The notes beneath the pieces are model-generated. The model made no database searches and was not told where the DNA came from. It was given only the letters and a program-made list of their open reading frames with translations. Positions 39,569-48,150 of a stretch of DNA of 55,745 bases are shown one piece after another; position 1 is the first letter of the stretch; each line of letters opens with the position of its first letter. The DNA is from an uncultured Bacteroidota bacterium (GTDB taxonomy: Bacteria > Bacteroidota > Bacteroidia > Bacteroidales > FEN-979): contig CALMDO010000235.1 of assembly GCA_937862805.1 (NCBI GenBank), positions 1 through 55,745 on the forward strand, in the 5' to 3' direction. The translations under genes and the position numbers were made by a program.

Positions 39569-39576
39569 CAAATATA
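39569..39576 (-). promoter_or_regulatory. -7 box upstream of cydA
   Basis: The minus strand reads TATATTTG (complement of CAAATATA), an exact TAnnTTTG match in the 99-base gap between the DUF4492 gene and cydA. No TTG at the -33 distance; partial match. Confidence 0.4.
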
Positions 39577-39624
39577 GCAAGTTTTCCGGTCTGGAAAATG
39601 ATTCAGTATTATTTTACTGAAATG

Positions 39625-39849
39625 TCATTTTCTCCGGATTAACTGTTCCCTCACATAATCGCTCCGCTCCTTGTCGTTGTTGAATTTGGAATTCAAAAAA
39701 TCGGGAAACAAAAAGAGCCTGAAAATGAAAAACAAAATGAAAAGTTTGACCAGTATGATGATCCACAGCTTACGGCCGACGGTCATACTCCGAAAACCCT
39801 CGTAATAAAAGTACCAAATCTTGGAAAAAAAATTCAGGATCGTCCGCAT
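39625..39849 (-). CDS. DUF4492 small membrane protein
   Basis: 74 residues with one central hydrophobic segment (LWIIILVKLFILFFIFRLFLF). IWYFYYEGFRSMTVGRKLWIII and FPDFLNSKF are the DUF4492 signature. In Bacteroidetes this short protein is regularly encoded just upstream of cydAB, as here (99 bases before cydA), so a role in cytochrome bd assembly or stability is plausible but not proven. It lies 25 bases after the TPM protein gene. Confidence 0.85.
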   Translation of the reverse strand: MRTILNFFSKIWYFYYEGFRSMTVGRKLWIIILVKLFILFFIFRLFLFPDFLNSKFNNDKERSDYVREQLIRRK

Positions 39850-39874
39850 TACAACTCAGGATTTTACACCTGAC

Positions 39875-40711
39875 TTACCAGCTTCCTCCGGCACCGCCAC
39901 CTCCGAAACTACCGCCGCCAAAGCCGCCAAAACCACCACCTCCTCCGCCTCCGAAACCACCGGAACCGGAAGAGAAATTGTTCCAACTACCGCGGCTCCC
40001 GCCGCCCATGGAGCCAAGCATCCAGAGTGCTGCCCAAAAGGGAAGATTTTTTCCGACCGAATGGGCACCCGAACGGCTTCCACGTATTATTACAAAAACG
40101 ATCACCAGGATAACCATGGCAATAATGATCCCTGCCGGGCCGGAATTCTTTTTGGTCCGCTGCTTATACTGTTCAGCGGTGAATTCCCCTTTGAGAAGAG
40201 AGATCATGGTTGAAGTGGCAGCATTGATTCCCTGGTAGTAATTCCCTTCGCGGAACCGGGGGATCATTTCGTTCTCAACGATGCGTTTGGCCAATGCGTC
40301 CGGAATGGCGCCCTCCACTCCGTAGCCGGTCTGAATGGCAACCTGGCCGCTTTCACCCTGGTACTTGGGTTTTACCAGGATCACAGCGCCATTGTTTTTG
40401 CCTTTTTGCCCAACCCCCCAACTCTGCCCGATACGGTAAGCAAACTCATTCTTATCATAACCATTCAGCGATTTAACCGTGACCACAACCAGTTGGGTGG
40501 AAGTAGAATCATTGAATGCGACCAGTTTTGATTCCAGTTGTTGTACCTCACTGTCCGACAGAACTCCGGCCAGATCGTTGACCAACCTGGGAGGAACAGG
40601 GCGGGAGGGTATATCCTGTGCATGGATGGTGAATGCCGGGAGCAGCAGAAGGAGAAAAAGGGTAAAAGTTTTAAGCAAGGAACCCTTTGTATTAACCAAA
40701 TGAGATATCAT
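39875..40711 (-). CDS. Exported TPM-domain protein, YgcG-like, with Gly-rich tail
   Basis: 278 residues from ATG 40711 (MISHLVN); an ATG at 40732 is also in frame. A signal peptide ends near TIHAQ. The TPM domain begins VNDLAGVLSDSEVQQLESKL, with VVVTVKSLNGYDKNEFAYRIGQSWGVGQ. A membrane segment (GIIIAMVILVIVFVII) follows, then a long Gly/Ser/Phe-rich tail ending AGGSW, typical of YgcG proteins. TPM proteins were linked to a phosphatase-like fold and to photosystem repair in plants; bacterial role unclear. The start overlaps the end of the other TPM gene, so they are translationally coupled. Confidence 0.88.
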   Translation of the reverse strand: MISHLVNTKGSLLKTFTLFLLLLLPAFTIHAQDIPSRPVPPRLVNDLAGVLSDSEVQQLESKLVAFNDSTSTQLVVVTVKSLNGYDKNEFAYRIGQSWGVGQKGKNNGAVILVKPKYQGESGQVAIQTGYGVEGAIPDALAKRIVENEMIPRFREGNYYQGINAATSTMISLLKGEFTAEQYKQRTKKNSGPAGIIIAMVILVIVFVIIRGSRSGAHSVGKNLPFWAALWMLGSMGGGSRGSWNNFSSGSGGFGGGGGGGFGGFGGGSFGGGGAGGSW

Positions 40712-41132
40712 CTGAAAGTTCGTTGTTGTCATCTTTCTGGCGTGGAAAATGTTTTTTCAGGTGTTTACCAGTACTTTCAATGGCATGAATCAGCCCTTCC
40801 ACGAAATGATCTTCACGGAATTTAGACAGCATATCGGTTTTGATCCCATCCCAAAAATTTTCCGGTACCACGGCATGGATCCCTTGATCTCCAAGGATGG
40901 CGAAGCGCCGGTTTTTCACGGCAAGATAGATCAAAACACCATTGCGTTGTGCGGTCTTATTCATCCCCAGTTTTTTGAAGATGTACGCGGCCCGATCCAT
41001 CACATCGCCGGAACAGGTATTTTCAATGTGGACACGAATCTCACCCGAAGTATCAAGTTCAGCGCTCATTACGGCCTGCCGTATCTCTTCCTCCTCCTGT
41101 GGTGAGAAAAAATCCCTGGCTGATTTTCTCAT
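40692..41132 (-). CDS. Cytoplasmic TPM-domain protein
   Basis: 146 residues from ATG 41132. The frame is open further upstream but the extra part would overlap the end of lemA and has atypical composition. It has the TPM domain (QEEEEIRQAVMSAELDTSGEIRVHIE, AQRNGVLIYLAVKNRRFAILGDQGI) and no signal peptide or membrane segment, in contrast to the second TPM gene just downstream. It lies 16 bases after lemA. The lemA-TPM-TPM order is a recurrent Bacteroidetes arrangement. Confidence 0.85.
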   Translation of the reverse strand: MRKSARDFFSPQEEEEIRQAVMSAELDTSGEIRVHIENTCSGDVMDRAAYIFKKLGMNKTAQRNGVLIYLAVKNRRFAILGDQGIHAVVPENFWDGIKTDMLSKFREDHFVEGLIHAIESTGKHLKKHFPRQKDDNNELSDDISFG

Positions 41133-41148
41133 CAGATTTTCGATTAAA

Positions 41149-41745
41149 TCAAAACTGCACCTGAGGGGCTTTTTCAGCTCCTTTATCTGCCGTAAAGTAA
41201 GCCTTTTTCTGGAACCCGAACATCCCGGAAAGAATGTTGGCAGGGAAACTTCTAAGATAAGTATTGTAAGCCTGCGCCGTTTCATTGAACTTCATTCGTT
41301 CCACTGAAATACGGTTCTCCGTACCTTCAAGCTGCGCCTGCAATTCAGAGAAATTTTGCGTGGCTTTCAATTGCGGATATTGCTCCATCACCACCATCAA
41401 CCTCCCCAAAGCTGAACTGACTCCATTTTGCGCATCCTGGAATTTTTGAAGAGATCCCTCATCCAGATTCTTAGGGTTGATCTGTACACTGGTTGCTTTG
41501 GCACGTGCCTCAATAACGGCTGTCAGGGTACTTTGTTCGAAATTGGCTACCCCCTTTACGGTATTGACCAGGTTGGGAATCAGATCCAACCTCCTTTGAT
41601 ATACATTTTCAACATTAGCCCAGGCTTTTCCAACGCCTTCTTCCTGGCTGACCAGTTTATTGTAGATTCCTGTTCCCCATGAAAAAAGAAGAAAAAGTAT
41701 TACAACGACAACGATCAGGATGATCCATCCTTTACTTATTTTCAT
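41149..41745 (-). CDS. LemA family protein
   Basis: 198 residues. One N-terminal membrane segment (GWIILIVVVVILFLLFSWGTGIYNKL) followed by a coiled helical domain with NVENVYQRRLDLIPNLVNTVKG and RNFSELQ-like blocks and the C-terminal FNETAQAYNTYLRSFPANILSGMFGF, the LemA signature. LemA proteins are outward-facing membrane proteins of unknown function, often found with TPM proteins as here. About 83 bases separate it from htpG. Confidence 0.93.
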   Translation of the reverse strand: MKISKGWIILIVVVVILFLLFSWGTGIYNKLVSQEEGVGKAWANVENVYQRRLDLIPNLVNTVKGVANFEQSTLTAVIEARAKATSVQINPKNLDEGSLQKFQDAQNGVSSALGRLMVVMEQYPQLKATQNFSELQAQLEGTENRISVERMKFNETAQAYNTYLRSFPANILSGMFGFQKKAYFTADKGAEKAPQVQF

Positions 41746-41828
41746 ACTGTTTGGTTTTAAATGAACAAAGGCTAAATTACGATATTTATTAGATGATCTA
41801 AAAGGATAAAAGTTACGTCACAGCAAAA

Positions 41829-43736
41829 TTATTCAACTTTTGCCAGACTGTTCGTTATAAAATCAGCAAGATCCTTGCCTTTCAGCATATTCTGAGAAAG
41901 GAGTGCCAGATCAAACAACTGCTTGATAATTCCGGCCTGTTTGGCGCCATCGGGTTCAATGAGCAGCCGGCCGATCAACGGGTTGTTGGAATTGACCACC
42001 AGGTTGTAATTCTCAGGCATCTCGCCCATGAATCCGTATCCTCCGCCTCCTAAAGCCGACATGTCTTTCATCCTTCTCATGAATTCATTCTGGGTGATGA
42101 GGAAAGGAGATTCTTTTTCCGAAAGACTTTCGAAAACCAAGGTAAATTTTTTATTGTCAATCTGTTTTTCAATCATTTCGCGAATCGATTTCTGCTGGTC
42201 CTCATTTAGTTTCGATGGCAGAACATCCTCTTTTTTAATAAGTTTGTCTAAAGTATCGGCATCCACCCTCGTAAAACGGGTCTTCTCCAGTTTTTGTTCC
42301 AGGGTGTTGATAAAATGTGCATCCAGGATACCATCCATCAGCAGTACGTCGTATCCCCGATCCTTCACCGGCTGGATAAAACTATATTGTTCCTGCGGAT
42401 TGGTGGCGTACAAGTAAATCAACTGACCCTCTTTGTCTTTCTGAACCGGCTTAACCAACTCTTCGTAAGCCTCCAGGGTAAAATATTTTCCGTCTACATT
42501 TTTCAGAAGACAAAACTTTTTAGCCCTGTCATAAAATTCCGGTTGGGAAATGATCCCGTATTCGATGAAGACCTTGATGTCATCCCATTTCGTTTCAAAT
42601 TCAGGTCTTGAATCCTTGAATAGGGCTTCCAGTTTGTCGGCCACTTTTTTTGTGATATGATTGGATATTTTCTTAACGTTGGGGTCGCTCTGCAGATAGC
42701 TGCGTGAAACATTCAACGGAATATCGGGGGAATCGATAACCCCATGCAAAAGTGTCAGAAAGTCGGGAACGATCCCCTCCACCGAATCTGTCACAAAAAC
42801 CTGGTTGCAGTAAAGCTGGATCTTGTCTTTCTGAACTTCCAGGTTTTTCTTCACTTTCGGGAAATAGAGGATCCCTGTGAGGTTGAAAGGATAATCCACG
42901 TTCAGATGGATCCAGAAAAGGGGATCCTCGAATGTAAAAGGATAAAGTTCATGATAGAATTTTTTATAATCTTCATCTTTAAGATCAACAGGTCTCTTCT
43001 TCCATAACGGCTCTGTATTATTGATAATCCGGGGCTTTTCAACTTCCACTTCTTTGTCGTTCCCGTCTTTATCTTTTTCTCCTTCAACTTTTTCCCAGAC
43101 TTTTTCGTTGCCAAAACGGATCGGAACAGGAAGGAATTTGCAGTACTTCTTGAGGATTTCAAGCAATTTATATTCCTCCAGGTAATCTTTTGAATCTTCG
43201 GCAATATGCAGGATCACCTCGGTTCCGCGTTCTGTCTTATCAGTTTCGTCCATCGTGTAATCCGGGCTGCCATCGCATTCCCATTTCACCGCTTTGGTAT
43301 CTCCTTTGGTCTGGTAAGTTTTCGAAAGGATCTCGACCTTTTTTGAAACCATAAAACTGGAATAGAACCCCAGGCCGAAGTGGCCGATGATGGCATTCAT
43401 CTCCGATTCGGTTTTGGTCTTGAATTTCTTGATGAATTCTTCAGCGCTGGAAAAAGCAATCTGGTTGATGTACTTATCAACTTCCGCTGCATTCATTCCA
43501 ATCCCTTTGTCCTTGACGGAAATGGTTTTTTTCTTTTTGTTGAGGGTCACTTCAATGGTAAGATCGGAGATGTCTCCGTCGTATTTTCCCAGTGCTGCCA
43601 GTGTTTTTAATTTTTGAGTTGCATCTACTGCATTGGAAATCAATTCTCTGAGGAAAATTTCATGTTCAGAATAAAGGAATTTCTTAATGATGGGGAAAAT
43701 GTTTTCAGTCTGGACGTTGATTTTACCTTGCTGCAT
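41829..43736 (-). CDS. htpG: Chaperone HtpG (Hsp90)
   Basis: 635 residues, as in E. coli (624). The ATP pocket of the GHKL fold is intact: ELISNAVDATQKL, DKGIGMNAAEVDKYI and GHFGLGFYSSFMV. The middle domain carries SRSYLQ. It is a cytoplasmic ATP-dependent chaperone. The leader contains two inverted repeats within 90 bases of the ATG (see separate entries). Divergent from ilvE. Confidence 0.97.
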   Translation of the reverse strand: MQQGKINVQTENIFPIIKKFLYSEHEIFLRELISNAVDATQKLKTLAALGKYDGDISDLTIEVTLNKKKKTISVKDKGIGMNAAEVDKYINQIAFSSAEEFIKKFKTKTESEMNAIIGHFGLGFYSSFMVSKKVEILSKTYQTKGDTKAVKWECDGSPDYTMDETDKTERGTEVILHIAEDSKDYLEEYKLLEILKKYCKFLPVPIRFGNEKVWEKVEGEKDKDGNDKEVEVEKPRIINNTEPLWKKRPVDLKDEDYKKFYHELYPFTFEDPLFWIHLNVDYPFNLTGILYFPKVKKNLEVQKDKIQLYCNQVFVTDSVEGIVPDFLTLLHGVIDSPDIPLNVSRSYLQSDPNVKKISNHITKKVADKLEALFKDSRPEFETKWDDIKVFIEYGIISQPEFYDRAKKFCLLKNVDGKYFTLEAYEELVKPVQKDKEGQLIYLYATNPQEQYSFIQPVKDRGYDVLLMDGILDAHFINTLEQKLEKTRFTRVDADTLDKLIKKEDVLPSKLNEDQQKSIREMIEKQIDNKKFTLVFESLSEKESPFLITQNEFMRRMKDMSALGGGGYGFMGEMPENYNLVVNSNNPLIGRLLIEPDGAKQAGIIKQLFDLALLSQNMLKGKDLADFITNSLAKVE

Positions 43737-43747
43737 AGTCGTGAAGT

Positions 43748-43790
43748 TTTTATTGGTTGCCTTCTGCCATCAAAGAGAGTGCCAATAAAA
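43748..43790 (-). repeat. 9-bp inverted repeat in the htpG leader
   Basis: TTTTATTGG (43748-43756) pairs with CCAATAAAA (43782-43790) across 25 bases, ending about 12 bases upstream of the htpG start. The htpG-sense spacer begins CACTCTC, so TTGGCACTC resembles one arm of the heat-shock CIRCE operator, but the other arm is poor. It could be an RNA hairpin that masks the start region or a protein-binding site. Confidence 0.35.
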
Positions 43791-43825
43791 CCCTCCTGAC
43801 AAAATGACAAGCGGAGGTTTTTTTT
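43787..43825. repeat. Second hairpin between htpG and ilvE
   Basis: CCTCC (43792-43796) pairs with GGAGG (43813-43817), extended by AAAAC and GTTTT with one bulged base, and followed on the plus strand by eight T. It resembles an intrinsic terminator, but no gene ends nearby on either strand: the flanking genes are divergent. An attenuator in the htpG leader or a stray structure is possible. Confidence 0.35.
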
Positions 43826-43906
43826 CAGAAATCTCTCAAACGGGCAAAGAAAATTTTTAAATTTACATGGTATTTCGTCGGTGCAACTAACTTTAAATTC
43901 TATTAT

Positions 43907-44926
43907 ATGGAATCGATTGATTGGAAAAACCTGCCATTTGGTTATTTTAAGACGGACTACAATGTTCGTTGTTACTACAAAGATGGAAAATGGGGAGGTA
44001 TAGAGGTTACCGACTCTGAGTTTGTCACGATGCACATGGCGGCTACCTGTCTCCATTACGGGCAGGAGGCTTTTGAAGGGCTGAAGGCTTTCACCGGGAT
44101 TGACGGGAAGATCCGGATTTTCAGGTTGGGGGAGAATGCGCTGCGGATGCAACGATCGGCCAAAGATATTTTGATGGCTGAAGTTCCGGTTTCGCTGTTT
44201 GAGGAGATGGTAATTAAAGCCGTTAAGCTCAATATCAAGTATGTACCTCCGTATGGTGAAGGCGCTTCGCTTTACATCCGTCCTTTACTTATTGGTACGG
44301 GGGCAGAGGTGGGAGTAAAACCCGGGAAAGAGTATCTTTTCATGGTCTTTGTCGGCCCGGTTGGCCCCTATTTCAAAGAGGGATTCAACCCGGTCAAAAT
44401 GCAGATAGTTAGGGATTCAGACCGTGCTGCGCCCCATGGTACCGGCCACATTAAGGTGGGTGGTAACTATGCAGCCAGCCTCCGGGCAGGCGACCGTGCT
44501 CATCATGAAGGCTATGCCTCCGCCATCTTCCTGGATGCCTGTGAGAAGAAATACATTGACGAAGCAGGTCCTGCCAACTTTTTCGGGATAAAGAACAATA
44601 CCTATGTCACCCCCGATTCCCACTCGATCCTGCCCTCTATAACCAACATGTCGCTTTGCGTCCTGGCCCGCGAAATGGGATTAACAGTTGAACGCAGACC
44701 TTTCCCGGTTACCGAACTGGAAGAGATGGAAGAGGTGGGTGCCTGCGGTACCGCAGCCGTCATTTCACCCATCAAAGAGATCCATGACCGGGAGACCGGC
44801 AAGGTTTACCATTTCTGCAAAGATGGAAAAGCCGGACCTGTTTCTACCCGTCTTTACGAACAATTACGGGCAATCCAGGAAGGGAAAGCGCCCGACACCC
44901 ATGGCTGGATTACCGTGGTGGAATAA
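43907..44926 (+). CDS. ilvE: Branched-chain amino acid aminotransferase
   Basis: 339 residues, class IV PLP aminotransferase. LHYGQEAFEGLKAF, the PLP lysine in HIKVGGNYAASL, and EVGACGTAAVISPI are typical of the eukaryote-like BCAT group. It converts branched-chain 2-oxo acids to Val, Leu and Ile with glutamate. TA-rich boxes upstream (TAAATTTA and TAACTTTA in 43855-43895) resemble -7 elements but are imperfect. A terminator follows 27 bases downstream. Confidence 0.96.
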   Translation: MESIDWKNLPFGYFKTDYNVRCYYKDGKWGGIEVTDSEFVTMHMAATCLHYGQEAFEGLKAFTGIDGKIRIFRLGENALRMQRSAKDILMAEVPVSLFEEMVIKAVKLNIKYVPPYGEGASLYIRPLLIGTGAEVGVKPGKEYLFMVFVGPVGPYFKEGFNPVKMQIVRDSDRAAPHGTGHIKVGGNYAASLRAGDRAHHEGYASAIFLDACEKKYIDEAGPANFFGIKNNTYVTPDSHSILPSITNMSLCVLAREMGLTVERRPFPVTELEEMEEVGACGTAAVISPIKEIHDRETGKVYHFCKDGKAGPVSTRLYEQLRAIQEGKAPDTHGWITVVE

Positions 44927-44946
44927 CCGCCTCCAAATCCTGTGTT

Positions 44947-45804
44947 TTAGTGAAAAGCCCTGCCAGTCGCGGGGCTTTTTATTAGTATTTGTTCCATCTC
45001 CGCCTGCAGAATCGTAGCTGCAGCGCGGGCTTTCATGGCGAAGTCGGTACCGGAAGAGGCAAAAAGAATATCGCGGGAGGAATTAACGATCAGTCCGCAA
45101 TCTTGATTCAAACCGTTTTCGGCAACTGCTGCCAGGCTTCCACCCTGTGCTCCGACCCCCGGAACCAGCAGGAAGTGATCGGGTACAAGATTCCTGACTT
45201 CACCCAACATTTTCGCTTGCGTGGCGCCAATCACGTACATCATGTTGCCGGTATCTCCCCAGGTGGTTGACTTGGTCAAAACTTCCTTGAACAAGGGATG
45301 ATCCCGAGGTCCGAAAAACTGAAAATCCTCTGCTCCCTTGTTGGAGGTCAGAGCCAGGAGAATGACCCATTTACCGGAATAGGCTAAAAACGGTTTTACC
45401 GAATCTTCTCCCATGTAAGGAGCCACCGTAACAGCGTCAAACTCCAATCCTGATGAACGGGGATCAAAAACAGTACAGGCATATTGCCCGGAAGTATTGC
45501 CGATATCACCTCGTTTGGCATCTGCGATGGTGAAAAGCTGCCCGGGATAGGTGTCGCGAATGTAATTTATTGTTCTGGTAAGACTTTGCCATCCTGCCGT
45601 TCCACGGCTTTCATAAAAGGCGAAGTTGGGTTTGTAAGCGATGGCAAGGTCATGCGTGGCATCGATGATCGCGCGGTTAAACGTGAACACGGGATCTTCC
45701 TCCGTGAGCAGATGAGACGGGATTTTTGCAAGATCACTGTCCAGACCGATGCAGAGAAACGATCGTTTTCGGACAATTAATTGAATGAGGGCTTGTCGGT
45801 TCAT
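44947..45804 (-). CDS. pyrF: Orotidine 5'-phosphate decarboxylase (group 2)
   Basis: 285 residues. The catalytic [11 protein letters not shown] (Asp-Lys-Asp arrangement) and PGVGAQGG are present; the length and [12 protein letters not shown] match the pyrF group 2 common in Bacteroidetes and mycobacteria. Last step of UMP synthesis. The gene lies 11 bases after prfA. Its last dozen codons coincide with the ilvE terminator hairpin, an unusual overlap with a convergent gene. Confidence 0.95.
   Translation of the reverse strand: MNRQALIQLIVRKRSFLCIGLDSDLAKIPSHLLTEEDPVFTFNRAIIDATHDLAIAYKPNFAFYESRGTAGWQSLTRTINYIRDTYPGQLFTIADAKRGDIGNTSGQYACTVFDPRSSGLEFDAVTVAPYMGEDSVKPFLAYSGKWVILLALTSNKGAEDFQFFGPRDHPLFKEVLTKSTTWGDTGNMMYVIGATQAKMLGEVRNLVPDHFLLVPGVGAQGGSLAAVAENGLNQDCGLIVNSSRDILFASSGTDFAMKARAAATILQAEMEQILIKSPATGRAFH
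44953..44985 (+). terminator. Terminator of ilvE, inside the end of pyrF
   Basis: AAAAGCCC (44953-44960) pairs with GGGGCTTTTT (44971-44980) across a 10-base loop and is followed by TATT. It lies 27 bases after the ilvE stop, but all of it is coding sequence of the convergent pyrF gene, whose stop is at 44947-44949. On the pyrF side the stem would end in TTTT just before the stop codon. Confidence 0.75.
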
Positions 45805-45815
45805 CAGGAATGGAG

Positions 45816-46883
45816 TCAGATGGCTTCTTTCAGCCTTTCGGCGTTTTCCGCCAGCTGCAGCGCATCGATCAGCGGTTGGACATCGCCGTCAAGCACTACC
45901 GGAAGGTTATACAGGGTCAGGTTGATGCGGTGATCCGTCACACGGCTCTGCGGGTAATTATAAGTACGAATCTTTGCTGACCGGTCGCCTGTGGAGACCA
46001 TCGTCTTTCTTTTTCTTGAGATTTCATCTAAATATTTCTGGTGCTCCAGTTCGTAAAGGCGGGTGCGCAATACTTTCATCGCTTTTTCATAATTCTTGAT
46101 CTGCGATTTCTCATCCTGGCACGAAACCACGATGCCTGACGGGATGTGGGTCAGCCGGATAGCGGAATACGTCGTATTGACCGATTGCCCTCCAGGACCG
46201 GATGAACAGAAGGTATCTTTCCTTATGTCGGCAGGTTTGATTTCTACATCGAACTCGTCAGCTTCCGGAAGGATGGCTACCGTGGCAGCAGAGGTATGAA
46301 CCCGGCCCTGGGTTTCAGTCTGAGGAACCCTTTGGACCCGGTGAACCCCCGATTCGTACTTTAACTGACCGTAAACATTTTCACCGGAGACATTGAAAAT
46401 GATCTCTTTAAACCCGCCCATGGTGCCTTCTGTAAAATCGATCAACTCCACTTTCCAGCGTTTGACCTCACAAAATTTATTATACATCCTGAAAAGGTCT
46501 CCAGCAAAAATACTGGCTTCGTCACCACCGGTACCGGCACGGATCTCCACCACGGCATTTTTGCTGTCCTCCGGGTCCACCGGAATCAGCATTAGTCTGA
46601 TCTCCTCCTCCAATTGCTCCTTCTCTTCTGTCAGGGTGCTCAGCTCCTCCTTGGCCATGCTCCTGAACTCGTCATCCTTTTCATTGTGAATGATATCTTT
46701 TGCCCCGTCGATGCCTGAAAGGATGTTTTTATACCTGCCAAAAGCTTCCACGATCGGAACCAACTCCTTGTAATCCTTGTTTAATTTAATGTAACGCTTC
46801 ATATCGGCCATGACCGAAGGATCGTTCATCTCGACTTGCAGATCCTCATATTTCTGCCTGATGGCTTCCAATTTGTCTAACAT
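45816..46883 (-). CDS. prfA: Peptide chain release factor 1
   Basis: 355 residues. The GGQ loop reads [18 protein letters not shown] and the anticodon-like tripeptide is PQT in [14 protein letters not shown], the P-x-T form of RF1, so it recognises UAA and UAG. I use ATG 46883 ([15 protein letters not shown]); a TTG eight codons earlier is not needed. A -7 box (CAAAAGTA on the plus strand at 46905-46912) lies about 22 bases before it. In an operon with pyrF. Confidence 0.96.
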   Translation of the reverse strand: MLDKLEAIRQKYEDLQVEMNDPSVMADMKRYIKLNKDYKELVPIVEAFGRYKNILSGIDGAKDIIHNEKDDEFRSMAKEELSTLTEEKEQLEEEIRLMLIPVDPEDSKNAVVEIRAGTGGDEASIFAGDLFRMYNKFCEVKRWKVELIDFTEGTMGGFKEIIFNVSGENVYGQLKYESGVHRVQRVPQTETQGRVHTSAATVAILPEADEFDVEIKPADIRKDTFCSSGPGGQSVNTTYSAIRLTHIPSGIVVSCQDEKSQIKNYEKAMKVLRTRLYELEHQKYLDEISRKRKTMVSTGDRSAKIRTYNYPQSRVTDHRINLTLYNLPVVLDGDVQPLIDALQLAENAERLKEAI

Positions 46884-46972
46884 GGTGAACAAGAATAAAA
46901 CGTGCAAAAGTAAGAAAAAAAGCGGAAGTGGGCGGGGTGCCCGGGGAGCTGGACAAGCAGTTTGTTCAGCGG

Positions 46973-48145
46973 TTATTGGTAAACGAAGGTACCCGTTTCA
47001 CCTGTGATGGTCACTTTTTTTCCTGAAAAGGCTTCGCAGTAACCGATAATACGCGCTTCAATGCTCGACTCCTGTGCCAGTTGAAGGAGGGAAGGGGCAT
47101 CTTTTTCGGAAAGATAGACCTCCATGCGGTGACCCATGTTGAAAACACGGTACATCTCCTGCCAGGAGGTGCCTGAAGCATCGTGGATCATTTGGAACAA
47201 AGGTGGAATGGGGAAGAGGTTGTTTTTAACAACATGCAGATTATCAATAAAATGGAGGATTTTTGTCTGAGCTCCGCCAGTACAATGTACCATTCCGTGA
47301 ATGGCATCTCTTTGTTCAGAGAGCAAACGGCGGATCAACGGTGCATAAGTCCTTGTAGGGGAGAGCATCAATTGACCGACATCAAGTCCATGGACACCCG
47401 AAGGTTGTGTAAGCAGATACCGGCCTGAATAGACCAGATGACCCGGGAGCTGCGGGTCAAAGCTTTCGGGGTAGAGTGTTGCATAACTCTTTTTCAGCAG
47501 ATCGTGCCGGGCAGAGGTGAGTCCGTTGCTGCCAATACCGCTGTTATACATTGATTCATAAGTACTTTGACCGAAGGAGGCCAGTCCCACGATGACATCA
47601 CCCGGTATGATCCGGCCGTTGTCGATCACTTCATTGCGCCGCATCCGGCAAACCACCGTGGAATCCACCACGACACTCCTTACCAGGTCACCAACATCGG
47701 CAGTTTCTCCTCCGGAAGACCAGATTCCGATTCCCTGACTTCTCAAAAAAGAGAGGAAATTCTCTGTTCCACTGATGATCTCGGCGATCACTTCTCCCGT
47801 GACCAGGTTTTTATTTCTCCCAATGGTGGAAGAGAGGACCATATCGCCGGTGGCGCCAGCGCACAGCAGGTCATCGAGGTTCATGACGATGGCATCCTGG
47901 GCGATACCTCTCCAGACCGACAGGTCGCCTGTTTCTCTCCAATACAAGTAAGCCAGTGACGATTTCGTACCAGCGCCATCGGCATGCATGATGTCACACC
48001 ACGCAGGATCATTTCCAAGATAATCAGGAGTGATCTTACAAAAAGCTCTTGGAAACAGTCCGCGCCCGGTTGTCCGGATGGCGGCATGAACCTCTTCCTT
48101 CGACGCCGAAACGCCTCTTTGTTCGTAACGTGAAGGGTTTTCCAT
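46973..48145 (-). CDS. purM: Phosphoribosylformylglycinamidine cyclo-ligase (AIR synthase), Bacteroidetes type
   Basis: 390 residues, longer than E. coli PurM (345). [55 protein letters not shown] and [17 protein letters not shown] blocks (here [15 protein letters not shown]) are typical. It closes the imidazole ring in purine synthesis. It begins 5 bases after the OmpA-family gene, an odd operon partner. Confidence 0.93.
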   Translation of the reverse strand: MENPSRYEQRGVSASKEEVHAAIRTTGRGLFPRAFCKITPDYLGNDPAWCDIMHADGAGTKSSLAYLYWRETGDLSVWRGIAQDAIVMNLDDLLCAGATGDMVLSSTIGRNKNLVTGEVIAEIISGTENFLSFLRSQGIGIWSSGGETADVGDLVRSVVVDSTVVCRMRRNEVIDNGRIIPGDVIVGLASFGQSTYESMYNSGIGSNGLTSARHDLLKKSYATLYPESFDPQLPGHLVYSGRYLLTQPSGVHGLDVGQLMLSPTRTYAPLIRRLLSEQRDAIHGMVHCTGGAQTKILHFIDNLHVVKNNLFPIPPLFQMIHDASGTSWQEMYRVFNMGHRMEVYLSEKDAPSLLQLAQESSIEARIIGYCEAFSGKKVTITGETGTFVYQ

Positions 48146-48150
48146 GGCTC

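Noticed and set aside
39875..40090. Simple Gly-rich repeat in the DNA near the end of the exported TPM gene
   Set aside because: It is the coding sequence of the Gly/Ser-rich tail normal for YgcG-type proteins, not an independent repeat element.
43750..43790. CIRCE heat-shock operator upstream of htpG
   Set aside because: One arm (TTGGCACTC in the htpG sense) fits, but the matching arm at nine bases is not present, so HrcA control cannot be claimed.
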